Source of the DNA: Mycobacterium parascrofulaceum ATCC BAA-614
GTDB taxonomy: Bacteria > Actinomycetota > Actinomycetes > Mycobacteriales > Mycobacteriaceae
Direction of reading: 5' to 3'
Length of the DNA: 64,000 nucleotides
NCBI RefSeq assembly: GCF_000164135.1
Contig: NZ_GG770553.1
Location: 400,910-464,909, forward strand
This document shows positions 24,794 to 32,554 of this stretch, in pieces; position 1 is the first letter of the stretch, and each line of letters opens with the position of its first letter. The position numbers and the translations under genes were made by a program. The notes under the pieces were generated by a model, which worked only from the letters and a program-made list of their open reading frames with translations, was not told the origin of the DNA and did no database searches.

Positions 24794-25804
24794 TCAACGC
24801 TGCGCCGCCTCGGGATTGGCGATCCGGATCGGGGCGCCGTCCAGCCAGGCGACCACCGCCTCCACGGTGTCGGAGTAGAAGGCACCGAGCATTTCGCGGG
24901 TGACGTACCCGAGGTGGGGCGACAGGGTCACGTTGGGGAGCCGGCGCAACGGATGATCCGGCGGCAGCGGCTCGACGTCGAACACGTCGAGCCCGGCGCC
25001 CGCGATGCGCCCTGTCTGCAGCGCACCGATCATCGCCGTCTCGTCGACGATCGGGCCCCGCGAGGTGTTGATCAGGTAGGCGTGCGGCTTCATGAGGGTC
25101 AGCTCTTCTTCGCCGACGAGACCGCGCGTGCGGTCCGAGAGCACGACGTGGATGGAGACCACGTCGGACTCGCCGAACAGCGCCGCCTTCTCGACGCGGC
25201 GGGCGCCGGCGGCCGCGGCGGCCTCCGCGGTCAGATTCTGGCTCCACGCGATGACCTCCATGCCAAAGACTTTCGCGTATTCAGCCATGCGCGTGCCGAC
25301 CCGGCCGAGGCCGATCAGCCCGAGCGTCTTACCCGACAGCGTGACGCCCGTCGTCGCCTGCCAGGCGCCGTCACGCATGCGCCGGTGTTCTTCGGCCAGG
25401 TTGCGCACCGTGGCGATCAGCAAACCCCAGGCGAATTCCGGGGTGGCGTCGTGCACGGAACGGAACCTCGGATGGGCGAAGTCGGTGTGCGCGACGAGGA
25501 TGCCCCGCTCGGTGGCCGCGGCCATGTCCAGGTTGGGCAGGCTCCTGCCGACGATGGTGATCAGCTTCAGGTTCGGCAGCCGTTCGAGCAGCGCCCTCGG
25601 CAGCGCCATCCGCTCGCGCAGGGTGCAGATCACGTCGAACGGCCGCAGCACCTCCGCGGCTTCCTCCTCGCCGAGATGCCGGTCGAAAACGGATATGCGC
25701 GAACGCGTTTGCACCGATGACCAGTCGGCGAGGCGTAGCGCCACGCCGGCGTAGTCGTCGAGTATCGCCACCTGCGGTCCGCGGTCACCCATGGTCCCAT
25801 TCAA
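24794..25804 (-). CDS. D-2-hydroxyacid dehydrogenase family protein
   Basis: 336 aa. The nucleotide-binding signature LGLIGLGRVGTRMAEYAK is followed by the family blocks SDVVSIHVVLSDRTRGLVG, PHAYLINTSRGPIVDETAMI and GLDVFDVEPLPPDHPLRRLP. The catalytic Arg is in NTSRG, the Glu in FDVEP and the His in LSPHLGY, so the active site is complete. It probably reduces 2-keto acids with NAD(P)H; the exact substrate is unknown. ATG at 25804 or 25792 can start. The gene is separated from the aldehyde dehydrogenase by 84 bp and may be a third gene of the minus-strand unit beginning at 28266. Confidence 0.9.
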   Translation of the reverse strand: MNGTMGDRGPQVAILDDYAGVALRLADWSSVQTRSRISVFDRHLGEEEAAEVLRPFDVICTLRERMALPRALLERLPNLKLITIVGRSLPNLDMAAATERGILVAHTDFAHPRFRSVHDATPEFAWGLLIATVRNLAEEHRRMRDGAWQATTGVTLSGKTLGLIGLGRVGTRMAEYAKVFGMEVIAWSQNLTAEAAAAAGARRVEKAALFGESDVVSIHVVLSDRTRGLVGEEELTLMKPHAYLINTSRGPIVDETAMIGALQTGRIAGAGLDVFDVEPLPPDHPLRRLPNVTLSPHLGYVTREMLGAFYSDTVEAVVAWLDGAPIRIANPEAAQR

Positions 25805-25888
25805 GCATCGACCACCGGTCCGGTGCCGCGTCGGCTACTCCTGGTCGTGCTCGCGGTCGGTCGGCGGGTTGCCGCATCGGGCACGGCG

Positions 25889-27349
25889 CTAGATCGCGTA
25901 CTCGCGCGGCCGGTGCTGCACGGAAATCCACTGCTCGGTGGTGAACTCGTCGATGGCCCACCGACCGCCGAACCGGCCGACACCCGAAGATTTTTCACCG
26001 CCGAAGGCCGTGTTGGAGTCGTCGTTGACCGGCGAGTCGTTGACGTGGGTCATCCCCGCGTCGATCCGCCTGGCGAACCGCACCGCGCGCTCAACGTCGC
26101 CGCTGAACACCGCCGAGGACAGCCCGTATGAGGTGTCGTTGGCCAGGCGCAGGGCGTCGGATTCGTCGTCGGCGCGGATGACGGTCATCACGGGACCGAA
26201 CACCTCTTCGCGCGCGGTGGCGACGCCGTTGCCCGCGGCGAGCACGTGTGGCGGCAGCGCTAGCCCGGTGGGTCCGAAAGGGTCTCCGCCACAGAGCAAT
26301 TCGGCGCCGTCCGCGGCGGCCCGCGCGAGTTTGTCCCGAATCGACTCCAGTTGGGATTCGTTGATGATCGGCCCCAGCTGGGTCGCCGGGTCGGACGGGT
26401 CGCCGACCCGCAGCGCCTTTGCCCGCGCCACGAAGCGGTCGACGAACTCGTCGTAGACGCTGGCATCGGCGATGATGCGGTTGGCGATCATGCAGATCTG
26501 CCCCTGGTGGAAGAACGAACCGAAAATCGAGGCGTCGATGGCCCAGTCGAGGTCGGCGTCGTCGAGGATGACCACCGGGCCGTTGCCGCCGAGTTCCAGC
26601 GCCGTGCGCTTGAGGGCCGCCTTCTGCGCGATCCCCCGACCCACCTTGGTGGAGCCGGTGAACGAGACCACCTTGGGGACCGGATGTTCCACGATCGCGT
26701 CGCCGATCGCGGAACCCGAGCCGATCATGACCGACAGGACTCCCGGGGGCAGGCCGGCCTCTTGGAAGATCCGCGCCAGCAGCAGGCCACCGGTGACCGG
26801 AGTGTCACCGGCGGGCTTGAGGACCACCGCGTTGCCCACCGCCAGCGCGGGGGCGACCGAGCGGTTGGACAGCTGCATCGGGAAGTTCCACGGCGAGATG
26901 ACGGCGACCACCCCAACGGCCTCGCGGTAGACGCGGCTCTCCTTGCCGGGTATGTCCGACGGCATGATCTTGCCCTCGACGTGGTGCGGCATGGCCGCCG
27001 CCTCCCATAACACCGATCGGGTGAGGCTCCACTCCAATTCGGCCTTGGCGACCGTGCCGCCGGTCTCACGGATCAGCCACTCGGTGATCTCGTCTTTGCG
27101 CCGCGTCATCACTTCGGCGGCCGACCGCATCACGCCGGCGCGCTCCACCGGGGGCTTTGCCGCCCACTGCGCCTGTGCGCGGGCCGCGGCGTCGTAGGCC
27201 TCGTCGAGGTCGTCGGCATTGGCCTGGGGGATTTCGATCAGCTTCTGCCCGCTCCAGGGATCGGTGTCCGCCCGGCTCTCGCCCGCCGACCCGGCGCGCC
27301 ACTTGGTGCCGATCGGCATGGTGTTGAACGGCGCGTAGCGTCCGGTCAC
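25889..27349 (-). CDS. Aldehyde dehydrogenase family protein
   Basis: 486 aa. The catalytic Cys is in FHQGQICMIANRI, the general-base Glu in LELGGNGPVVI, and the NAD-binding SFTGSTKVGRGIA and SPWNFPMQLSNR motifs are intact. The QGQIC style is that of benzaldehyde/vanillin-type dehydrogenases. GTG at 27349 overlaps the quinone oxidoreductase stop by 4 bp (GTGA), so the two are coupled. Together with the MDR enzyme it suggests oxidation of an aromatic or aliphatic aldehyde to the acid. Extending the frame to 27397 would intrude far into the upstream gene. Confidence 0.92.
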   Translation of the reverse strand: MTGRYAPFNTMPIGTKWRAGSAGESRADTDPWSGQKLIEIPQANADDLDEAYDAAARAQAQWAAKPPVERAGVMRSAAEVMTRRKDEITEWLIRETGGTVAKAELEWSLTRSVLWEAAAMPHHVEGKIMPSDIPGKESRVYREAVGVVAVISPWNFPMQLSNRSVAPALAVGNAVVLKPAGDTPVTGGLLLARIFQEAGLPPGVLSVMIGSGSAIGDAIVEHPVPKVVSFTGSTKVGRGIAQKAALKRTALELGGNGPVVILDDADLDWAIDASIFGSFFHQGQICMIANRIIADASVYDEFVDRFVARAKALRVGDPSDPATQLGPIINESQLESIRDKLARAAADGAELLCGGDPFGPTGLALPPHVLAAGNGVATAREEVFGPVMTVIRADDESDALRLANDTSYGLSSAVFSGDVERAVRFARRIDAGMTHVNDSPVNDDSNTAFGGEKSSGVGRFGGRWAIDEFTTEQWISVQHRPREYAI

Positions 27350-28266
27350 GGCGCCACCGCGATCTTGACGTGCGGCCCGGACTGTTGCTCGCGCCACGCC
27401 TGCGGGGCGTCCTCGAGCGAGTACCGGCGGGTGTCTATCCGAATCTCGCCCTCGACAGCATGTTTGGTGATCTCCGCGTAGCCCGCGCGCAGCACGTCGG
27501 GCCCCATGGCGTCATTGAGGTGGCCGACATGGGTGCGACCCGTCAGCGAACGAAACGGCACCTCAGCCGTCTCGCCGGCGCCTTCGCCGACGGTGATCAG
27601 CGTGCCGCCGTTGGCCGTGGCGTCCAGTGCGGCGATGAACGGCTTGCCGTAGACGAGGTCGAGCACCACGTCGTAGCCGTCACCGGCTTCCCGTCGCAGC
27701 GCTTCCGCGTCGTCGTCGCCGCCCAACCGCACCGTGGCGTCGGCACCCAGCTCTCGCGCCTTGTCTAATGCTTCCGGGTTGCGACCGGCGCCCACGACGC
27801 GTCCCGCGCCGAGCAGCTTGGCCGCTTGCACCGCGATGCGGCCCACCACCCCGGTCGCGCCGAGGATCAACACCGTTTCACCGCGCGACACGTCGGCGTG
27901 CCGGGTCAGCGGCAACCACGCGGCCAGGCCGGCGATGCCGCAGGCGACCGCGACGTCGTCATCGAGCCCGTCGGGGACGGGGAATGTCTTGGCCGGGTCG
28001 ACGCGGCAGCGCTGCGCCCACGACCCGAACGGGTCCGGCGGCGCGTTGAAGTAGACGCGCTTGCCGTCCAGCGTGCCGACGCCCTCACGGCCGACCACCG
28101 ACGGCACCGTCGGCCGACCCATCTTGCCGGACGCCAACAGGAGGTCCACCGGATTGCAGCCGGCCAGAACGACTTCGACGGTGTCGCCGTGCGGATCGCC
28201 CGATGGTTCATCGAAGTCGCGAACCTTCGGGATGTCCCCCGCCGCTTCCAAGACCGCCGCACGCAT
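27346..28266 (-). CDS. Quinone oxidoreductase-like MDR enzyme
   Basis: 306 aa. The zinc-free MDR pattern includes CNPVDLLLASGKMGRPTVPS, the nucleotide loop LILGATGVVGRIAVQAAKLL and VVLDLVYGKPFIAALDATAN. The N-terminal GroES-like half is short, which fits the QOR group. ATG at 28266 is followed by MRAAVLEAAGDIP, a standard start. It is first in the operon with aldehyde dehydrogenase and probably hydroxyacid dehydrogenase, and is divergent from the PfkB kinase with a 131-bp spacer. Confidence 0.88.
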   Translation of the reverse strand: MRAAVLEAAGDIPKVRDFDEPSGDPHGDTVEVVLAGCNPVDLLLASGKMGRPTVPSVVGREGVGTLDGKRVYFNAPPDPFGSWAQRCRVDPAKTFPVPDGLDDDVAVACGIAGLAAWLPLTRHADVSRGETVLILGATGVVGRIAVQAAKLLGAGRVVGAGRNPEALDKARELGADATVRLGGDDDAEALRREAGDGYDVVLDLVYGKPFIAALDATANGGTLITVGEGAGETAEVPFRSLTGRTHVGHLNDAMGPDVLRAGYAEITKHAVEGEIRIDTRRYSLEDAPQAWREQQSGPHVKIAVAP

Positions 28267-28397
28267 GGATCGCCTCCGTTTCGTTCGCGTCGTTGAAGTG
28301 CGCTCAAAGAGGGTTGCCGCCAACGGCCACGCGAAACCGCCGGCCGAACATCGGTCGCCGAACGTGCGATCGGGCGGAAAATGGGCACCTGGTAGTG

Positions 28398-29282
28398 ATG
28401 AGCGTTGTCGTCATCGGCCAGATCGGGCGCGACCTGGTGCTGCGCACCGACGGCCCGCCAACCCCCGGCGACTCGACCGCAATCCTGCGGCGCAGCGAGT
28501 TGCTCGGCGGCAAGGGCGCCAATCAGGCGGTCGGCCTGGCCCAGCTCGGTGTCCCCGTCGCGCTCATCGGTGTGGTGGGCGACGACCACGCCGGTACTTC
28601 GGTGTTGCGGCAGGCGCAACGCGACGGGATCGGCGTCGGCGGTGTCCTCCGCCGGGGCACGACAGCGCTTTTGATCGATATCGTGGGCCGCCCGCCGGAG
28701 CGGCTGCTGCTCGAAGACGTGCCGGACAGCTCGCTGGTTTGCGTGGCCGACCTGGACCGTGCGGCCGCGTCCTGGGATGGCGCCGACACCGTCTCGATTC
28801 AATTGCAGCAACCGCCGGCCACCGCGCTGGAGGCCGCGCAGCGCGGACGGGGCCGGGGACTACGCGTGGTGGCCGACGGTGCGCCTGCGCCCCAGATTCG
28901 GGCCGACCTGCTCGCCTCGGTGGACGTGATCCGGGCGGATGCCACCGAAGCCTCGCTGATCGCCGGCCGGGACATCACCACGGTGCAAGAAGCCTTCGCC
29001 CTGGCCGACCACCTGTTGAACTGCGGCCCAGAACTGGTCGCCCTCGCGGTTCCCGGGGTGGGTGACCTGCTGGCGTGGGAAGGCGGCGGCGAGCTGTTCG
29101 AGTTCGCGGACGTCGAGGTGGTGGATCCCACCGGTGCGGGCGACGCGTTCGTGGCCGGGCTGATCTGCGCCCTGCGCGAGGGAGCGTCGCCGTCCCAAGC
29201 GGGCAGGCGGGCGTCGGCGGCCGCGAGCTCCACGGTGCAGCGCCTCGGCGGGCGGCCGGACCTGCGTGGGCTCACGACCTGA
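28398..29282 (+). CDS. PfkB-family carbohydrate/nucleoside kinase
   Basis: 294 aa. Ribokinase-like signatures are present: the N-terminal GGKGANQAVGLAQLG (PfkB signature 1 region) and the C-terminal DPTGAGDAFVAGL with the catalytic Asp. The overall size is that of ribokinase, and the preference could be ribose, another sugar or a nucleoside. ATG at 28398 is preceded by GGTAGTG, a weak ribosome site. It stands alone on the + strand, divergent from the quinone-oxidoreductase operon and convergent with the small Pro-rich protein genes. Confidence 0.9.
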   Translation: MSVVVIGQIGRDLVLRTDGPPTPGDSTAILRRSELLGGKGANQAVGLAQLGVPVALIGVVGDDHAGTSVLRQAQRDGIGVGGVLRRGTTALLIDIVGRPPERLLLEDVPDSSLVCVADLDRAAASWDGADTVSIQLQQPPATALEAAQRGRGRGLRVVADGAPAPQIRADLLASVDVIRADATEASLIAGRDITTVQEAFALADHLLNCGPELVALAVPGVGDLLAWEGGGELFEFADVEVVDPTGAGDAFVAGLICALREGASPSQAGRRASAAASSTVQRLGGRPDLRGLTT

Positions 29283-29344
29283 TCGCGCGCCTTCTTCGCT
29301 TGCGACTGACCGTCGTCGGCCCGTTACGGGTGGACCGGCGCGAC

Positions 29345-29638
29345 TCAGCCGCCACCACCACCGGCACCTCCACCACCGGCACCTCCACCACCGCCGGCAC
29401 CACCGGCGGCGCCTCCACCATCCGCGCCGCTTCCGGCGCTGCCGCCGCCACCGTAAGTTCCGCCGGGAACGGGCGGTGGCGCGGGGGGCGCCGGGTTGGA
29501 CGACGTAGGGACGGGCGGCGCCGCGGGCGCGCGGCTTGACAGTGTGTTCTCGCCAGCGCCGCCGCCAAAGGCGATCGCCAGGCCGAGTGTGGTGGCGCCA
29601 CCGAGGAGCGCCAGGGCTTTTCTCGCTTCATGTTTCAT
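29345..29638 (-). CDS. Small exported Pro/Gly-rich protein, tandem paralogue 1
   Basis: 97 aa. The N-terminus MKHEARKALALLGGATTLGL is a signal-peptide-like helix close to those of the two neighbouring genes, followed by RAPAAPPVPTSSNPAPPAPP and a C-terminal tail of almost pure Gly with Ala. Unlike paralogue 2 there is no cysteine, so it is not a lipoprotein. The tail is encoded by short GC-rich repeats, including two tandem 15-bp units (29363-29392), which may vary in number. ATG at 29638 follows GCGAG-type spacing weakly. The function is unknown; an extracellular or wall-associated structural role is possible. Confidence 0.75.
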   Translation of the reverse strand: MKHEARKALALLGGATTLGLAIAFGGGAGENTLSSRAPAAPPVPTSSNPAPPAPPPVPGGTYGGGGSAGSGADGGGAAGGAGGGGGAGGGGAGGGGG

Positions 29639-29721
29639 GGTTGGCCGCGTACCCCGTATTGGCATGCGCAATCGGAGATTTGCGCGCAACCATGGTGACC
29701 GCCTCCCGGCCCATGCGGTCA

Positions 29722-29955
29722 CTAGCAATTAGCACCGACTACGCAGCCGCTAGCTGGGACGTGCCCCGAACTGCCCGGAGGCGGCGTCGGGGACGGCGGG
29801 GCCGGGGGCGGGGGCGCCGGGCTGGACGTCGTGGGTACGCTCGGCGCCGCGGGCGCACCGCTTGCGGGCATCTGCGCGCCGCAGCCGGACAGGATCGTCA
29901 GCGCGGCGGCGCCGCCCAATGTCGCGATTGCCTTTCTCGCTTGCGTTTTCATCAT
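29722..29955 (-). CDS. Small Pro-rich lipoprotein, tandem paralogue 2
   Basis: 77 aa. MMKTQARKAIATLGGAAALT leads to a good lipobox (ILSGC, Cys25). The rest is APAAPSVPTTSSPAPPPPAP, a Pro/Ser region, and a C-terminal Cys pair (SGCVVGANC). The shared ARKA-x-A-x-LGGAA signal and APAAP-x-xPT-S-PAPP block show common descent with the genes on either side. GGAG lies 6 nt before the ATG at 29955. It is probably anchored outside the membrane; the ligand or partner is unknown. Confidence 0.75.
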   Translation of the reverse strand: MMKTQARKAIATLGGAAALTILSGCGAQMPASGAPAAPSVPTTSSPAPPPPAPPSPTPPPGSSGHVPASGCVVGANC

Positions 29956-29987
29956 CGTTTGCTCCTATTCGTGGTTGCCGGGGTGGT

Positions 29988-30242
29988 TCAGCCACCACCC
30001 GCGCCGCCCCCACCACCCGCGCCGGAGAGTCCGTTGCCGCGGCAGTAGTAGTAGGCGTCGCATTGTTGTCGCTGGGGGACCACCAACGGTGGTGGTGGCG
30101 CCGGCCTGGACGAAGTCGGCGGCGCCGGGGCCGCGGGCGCACCATTTACCGAAGCGCTTGCGCCCGTGGTGCAGCCGATTCCCAGACTGAGGACGGCGGC
30201 GCCACCGAGCACCGCGGCGGCCTTGCGCACACGAGATGCCAT
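29988..30242 (-). CDS. Small exported Pro/Gly-rich protein, tandem paralogue 3
   Basis: 84 aa. MASRVRKAAAVLGGAAVLSL is followed by GIGC (Cys24, a weak lipobox), then the family block NGAPAAPAPPTSSRPAPPPP, a QRQQCDAYYYCRG segment with a Cys pair, and a Gly-rich tail like that of paralogue 1. AAGGAGG lies just upstream of the ATG at 30242, so this is probably the first gene of the three-gene array. Combining a Cys pair as in paralogue 2 with a Gly tail as in paralogue 1, it looks closest to the ancestral form. Confidence 0.75.
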   Translation of the reverse strand: MASRVRKAAAVLGGAAVLSLGIGCTTGASASVNGAPAAPAPPTSSRPAPPPPLVVPQRQQCDAYYYCRGNGLSGAGGGGGAGGG

Positions 30243-30336
30243 GAGATCCTCCTTATCTCGGCTCGTACTTTGTCGCGTACCCGCAATTCGCGGTCGCATT
30301 CACGAGCGAGAAGTCGAGGTGCGGATCCCCGTCACG

Positions 30337-31308
30337 TCAAGCCAGCGCGGGCAGCACCTTGTCGGTGAGCAACTGCACCGACTTCCACGCCTCGTCGACG
30401 GGCATGCCACCGACCAGCGGGTGCATCACCAGCGGCCCGTAATTGTCTGCCTCGCGCACCTCGGCGATCAACTCGTCGGGAGTCAGAAAGCGGTACCGGC
30501 CCGACGCCCTGACCTCGTCCAGCGTCTGCACTCCCGGCAAATGCATGAGGGAGCGTTGATCGGTCGACCACCCGCCGTAAGTGACCGCCTCCCAAAGAAT
30601 GTGGTCACCGAGTTCCGCCCACGCCCGGTCCGGGTCCTCGTGCAGGAAGATCATCCCGCGGTTCACCGGCCCCGGCATGAGGATGAGCGGCGTCATGCCG
30701 GCGTCGGCGCACAGATCGCGGTAGTAGGCGGCGATGTCGGGCAGGTGGTCGGCCAGGCTGAGCGGCAGCCGGAAGCGCACCGCCCGTCTCGCCGTGGCAC
30801 GCGCGCCGCCGCCGACGTACAGCGGCGGATGTGGCCGGCTCCAGGTGCCGGTGCACACTCCCGCGTCGGCATCGGCTCCGGACCACACCGACAGCATTCG
30901 CTCCAGCAGGCGGTCCATCAAGGCACCGCGGTGAGCGAAATCGGCCCCCAGCGCGCCGTATTCGACGGTGCGGTAGCCGAGGCCCACCGTGGTGTGCAGC
31001 CTTCCCCGGCTCATGTTGTCGACCAGCGCGATGTCTTCGGCGAGCCGGACCGGATTCCACAGCGGGCCGAGCGCGCAGTCGACGCTGGCGATCAGCGTCG
31101 AGGTGCGGGCCAGGAACATCGCAGCCGCCATGATGGGATTGCAGCTCCACCCGTGGCCGGTCGCGTGATGCTCGTCGACGCTGACGGAGGTCACGCCGTG
31201 CGACTCTCCCCATTGCGCCAGTTCGAGGGCGGCGGACAGCAGCGCGCTCTGGGTTCGGGGTTCGCCCTGCGGGGAGGCGAAGTTGAAGCGCAGCACCGAC
31301 AACAGCAC
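30337..31308 (-). CDS. LLM-class (luciferase-like) flavin-dependent oxidoreductase
   Basis: 323 aa. The luciferase-like TIM barrel is seen in LELAQWGESHGVTSVSVDEH, LARTSTLIASVDCALGPLWN and the GRLHTTVGLGYRTVEYGALG stretch; such enzymes use FMN or F420. The usual cofactor region follows with RPHPPLYVGGGA. GTG at 31308 lies directly after the VOC protein stop (1-bp gap). It is the last gene of a five-gene minus-strand operon starting at 35073 with a sulfotransferase, so it may oxidise the same substrate class. Confidence 0.87.
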   Translation of the reverse strand: MLLSVLRFNFASPQGEPRTQSALLSAALELAQWGESHGVTSVSVDEHHATGHGWSCNPIMAAAMFLARTSTLIASVDCALGPLWNPVRLAEDIALVDNMSRGRLHTTVGLGYRTVEYGALGADFAHRGALMDRLLERMLSVWSGADADAGVCTGTWSRPHPPLYVGGGARATARRAVRFRLPLSLADHLPDIAAYYRDLCADAGMTPLILMPGPVNRGMIFLHEDPDRAWAELGDHILWEAVTYGGWSTDQRSLMHLPGVQTLDEVRASGRYRFLTPDELIAEVREADNYGPLVMHPLVGGMPVDEAWKSVQLLTDKVLPALA

Positions 31309-31309
31309 G

Positions 31310-31789
31310 TCACGCCTCCCCCGGGCCGGCCATCGACTCCAGGAAGGCAGGGAAGTCGGGAAACAGCGAGCGGTCGACGATCTCGATGCGGGCGCCGAAA
31401 TCGTTTGTGTAGTAGGCGAACAGCCCCAGATCGGAACCGGGCACGTCCGCGGTCATCTCGAGGGTGAAGCCATTGGCCTCCAGCGCGCGTGCGCTCTCGG
31501 ACAGGTTGTCACTGAAGTAGCCCAGGTGGTGGACGGCGTTGCCCGGAGCGGCCGTCCACGGGCTGCCGGGCACCTCCTGCACGAGTTCGACGTGGGGGCT
31601 CTGCAAGGAGTAGACGATCGTCGAGGTCAGCTCGCGGACGCCGGTGGGCGTGCGAAACGGCAACGTGTAGCTCATCGGGGTGATCCACCGGTAGCCGGCA
31701 AGCGCGCTCAGCCGGCTCATGGCCGCGCCGAGATCGGGCACGATGATGCCGGTGTGATAGAAGTCCTCCGGGCGCAACGCAATTGCCAT
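31310..31789 (-). CDS. VOC (glyoxalase/dioxygenase) superfamily protein
   Basis: 159 aa. Two vicinal-oxygen-chelate beta-alpha-beta-beta-beta modules are visible: FYHTGIIVPDLGAAMSRLSA near the start and AVHHLGYFSDNLSESARALE in the middle, with metal-ligand candidates His12, Glu (VELVQE), His in HHLG and Glu in ARIEIVD. This set would hold one metal ion, fitting a glyoxalase, dioxygenase or epimerase. ATG at 31789 follows GGAAAG. It sits between the SDR (15-bp gap) and the LLM enzyme in the operon. Confidence 0.87.
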   Translation of the reverse strand: MAIALRPEDFYHTGIIVPDLGAAMSRLSALAGYRWITPMSYTLPFRTPTGVRELTSTIVYSLQSPHVELVQEVPGSPWTAAPGNAVHHLGYFSDNLSESARALEANGFTLEMTADVPGSDLGLFAYYTNDFGARIEIVDRSLFPDFPAFLESMAGPGEA

Positions 31790-31804
31790 GTCTTTCCTGG
31801 GCTC

Positions 31805-32554
31805 TCAGACGCAGTCCGACGCGGCGTCCACGACGAACACCGCGCCGCTGGTGTAGCTGCTCTGCTCGGTGCACAGGAAGGCGATGGTCGGGGCGATCTC
31901 TGAGACGGAGCCGAATCGACGCAACGGGATGTGCGCCAGCTCGGACTCGACCAACTCGGCCGAACCCAGCATGGGCGCGGTCATCGGGGTTTCGATCGCG
32001 CCCGGCGCCACCGCGTTTACCCTGATCCCCTTGCCCGCCCACTTGACGGCGAGATTCCGTGTGACACAGATGATCCCGGCCTTGGCAGCGCCGTAGCCGG
32101 GGACCAAGGGAACCGCCCGCAGCGCGGACATCGACGCCAGGTTCACCACGCTGGCGCCGCCGGCCGCGGTCGACGCCTTCAACGCGCGGTAGAGGCCGAC
32201 CGTCAACCGGTACGGTCCGGTGAGGTTCAGCGCGACCGACGCCTCGAACCCGTCCGGCTTCGATTCGTCAAGGCCGCCGGGAAAATTGGCGCCGGCATTG
32301 TTGACCAGTACGTCGAGGCTGGTGAACTCCTCCGCCAAGGCGTCGACCGAATCGGGGTCGCTGATCCGTAGTTGGTGGTAGTCCATGCCGGACAGGTCGG
32401 CCGCGTAGTCGTCGGCCGCCGGTTTGGTCCCGGTGACGGCGACGCGGGCCCCCGCGTCGCGGAACAGGAGCGCGGTGGCATGCCCGATCCCGCTGGTGCC
32501 GCCGGTGATCAGAGCCGTGGTCCCGGTGAAGTCGAAGCTCACGCGCGCCGTCAT
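31805..32554 (-). CDS. Short-chain dehydrogenase/reductase
   Basis: 249 aa. Cofactor loop ITGGTSGIGHATA with Thr/Lys following the second strand (VTGTKPAADD) suggests NADP(H). NNAG, Ser in NLASMSA and the YGAAK catalytic motif are present; the C-terminus VFVVDAASDCV replaces the usual VDGG and ends in Cys-Val. The start overlaps the MBL-protein stop by 4 bp (ATGA). It is third in the sulfotransferase-MBL-SDR-VOC-LLM operon. Confidence 0.9.
   Translation of the reverse strand: MTARVSFDFTGTTALITGGTSGIGHATALLFRDAGARVAVTGTKPAADDYAADLSGMDYHQLRISDPDSVDALAEEFTSLDVLVNNAGANFPGGLDESKPDGFEASVALNLTGPYRLTVGLYRALKASTAAGGASVVNLASMSALRAVPLVPGYGAAKAGIICVTRNLAVKWAGKGIRVNAVAPGAIETPMTAPMLGSAELVESELAHIPLRRFGSVSEIAPTIAFLCTEQSSYTSGAVFVVDAASDCV

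Noticed and set aside
29341..29420. Short repeats as a CRISPR array
   Set aside because: Units are about 15 bp, lack unique spacers and encode a Gly-rich tail; no cas gene is present.
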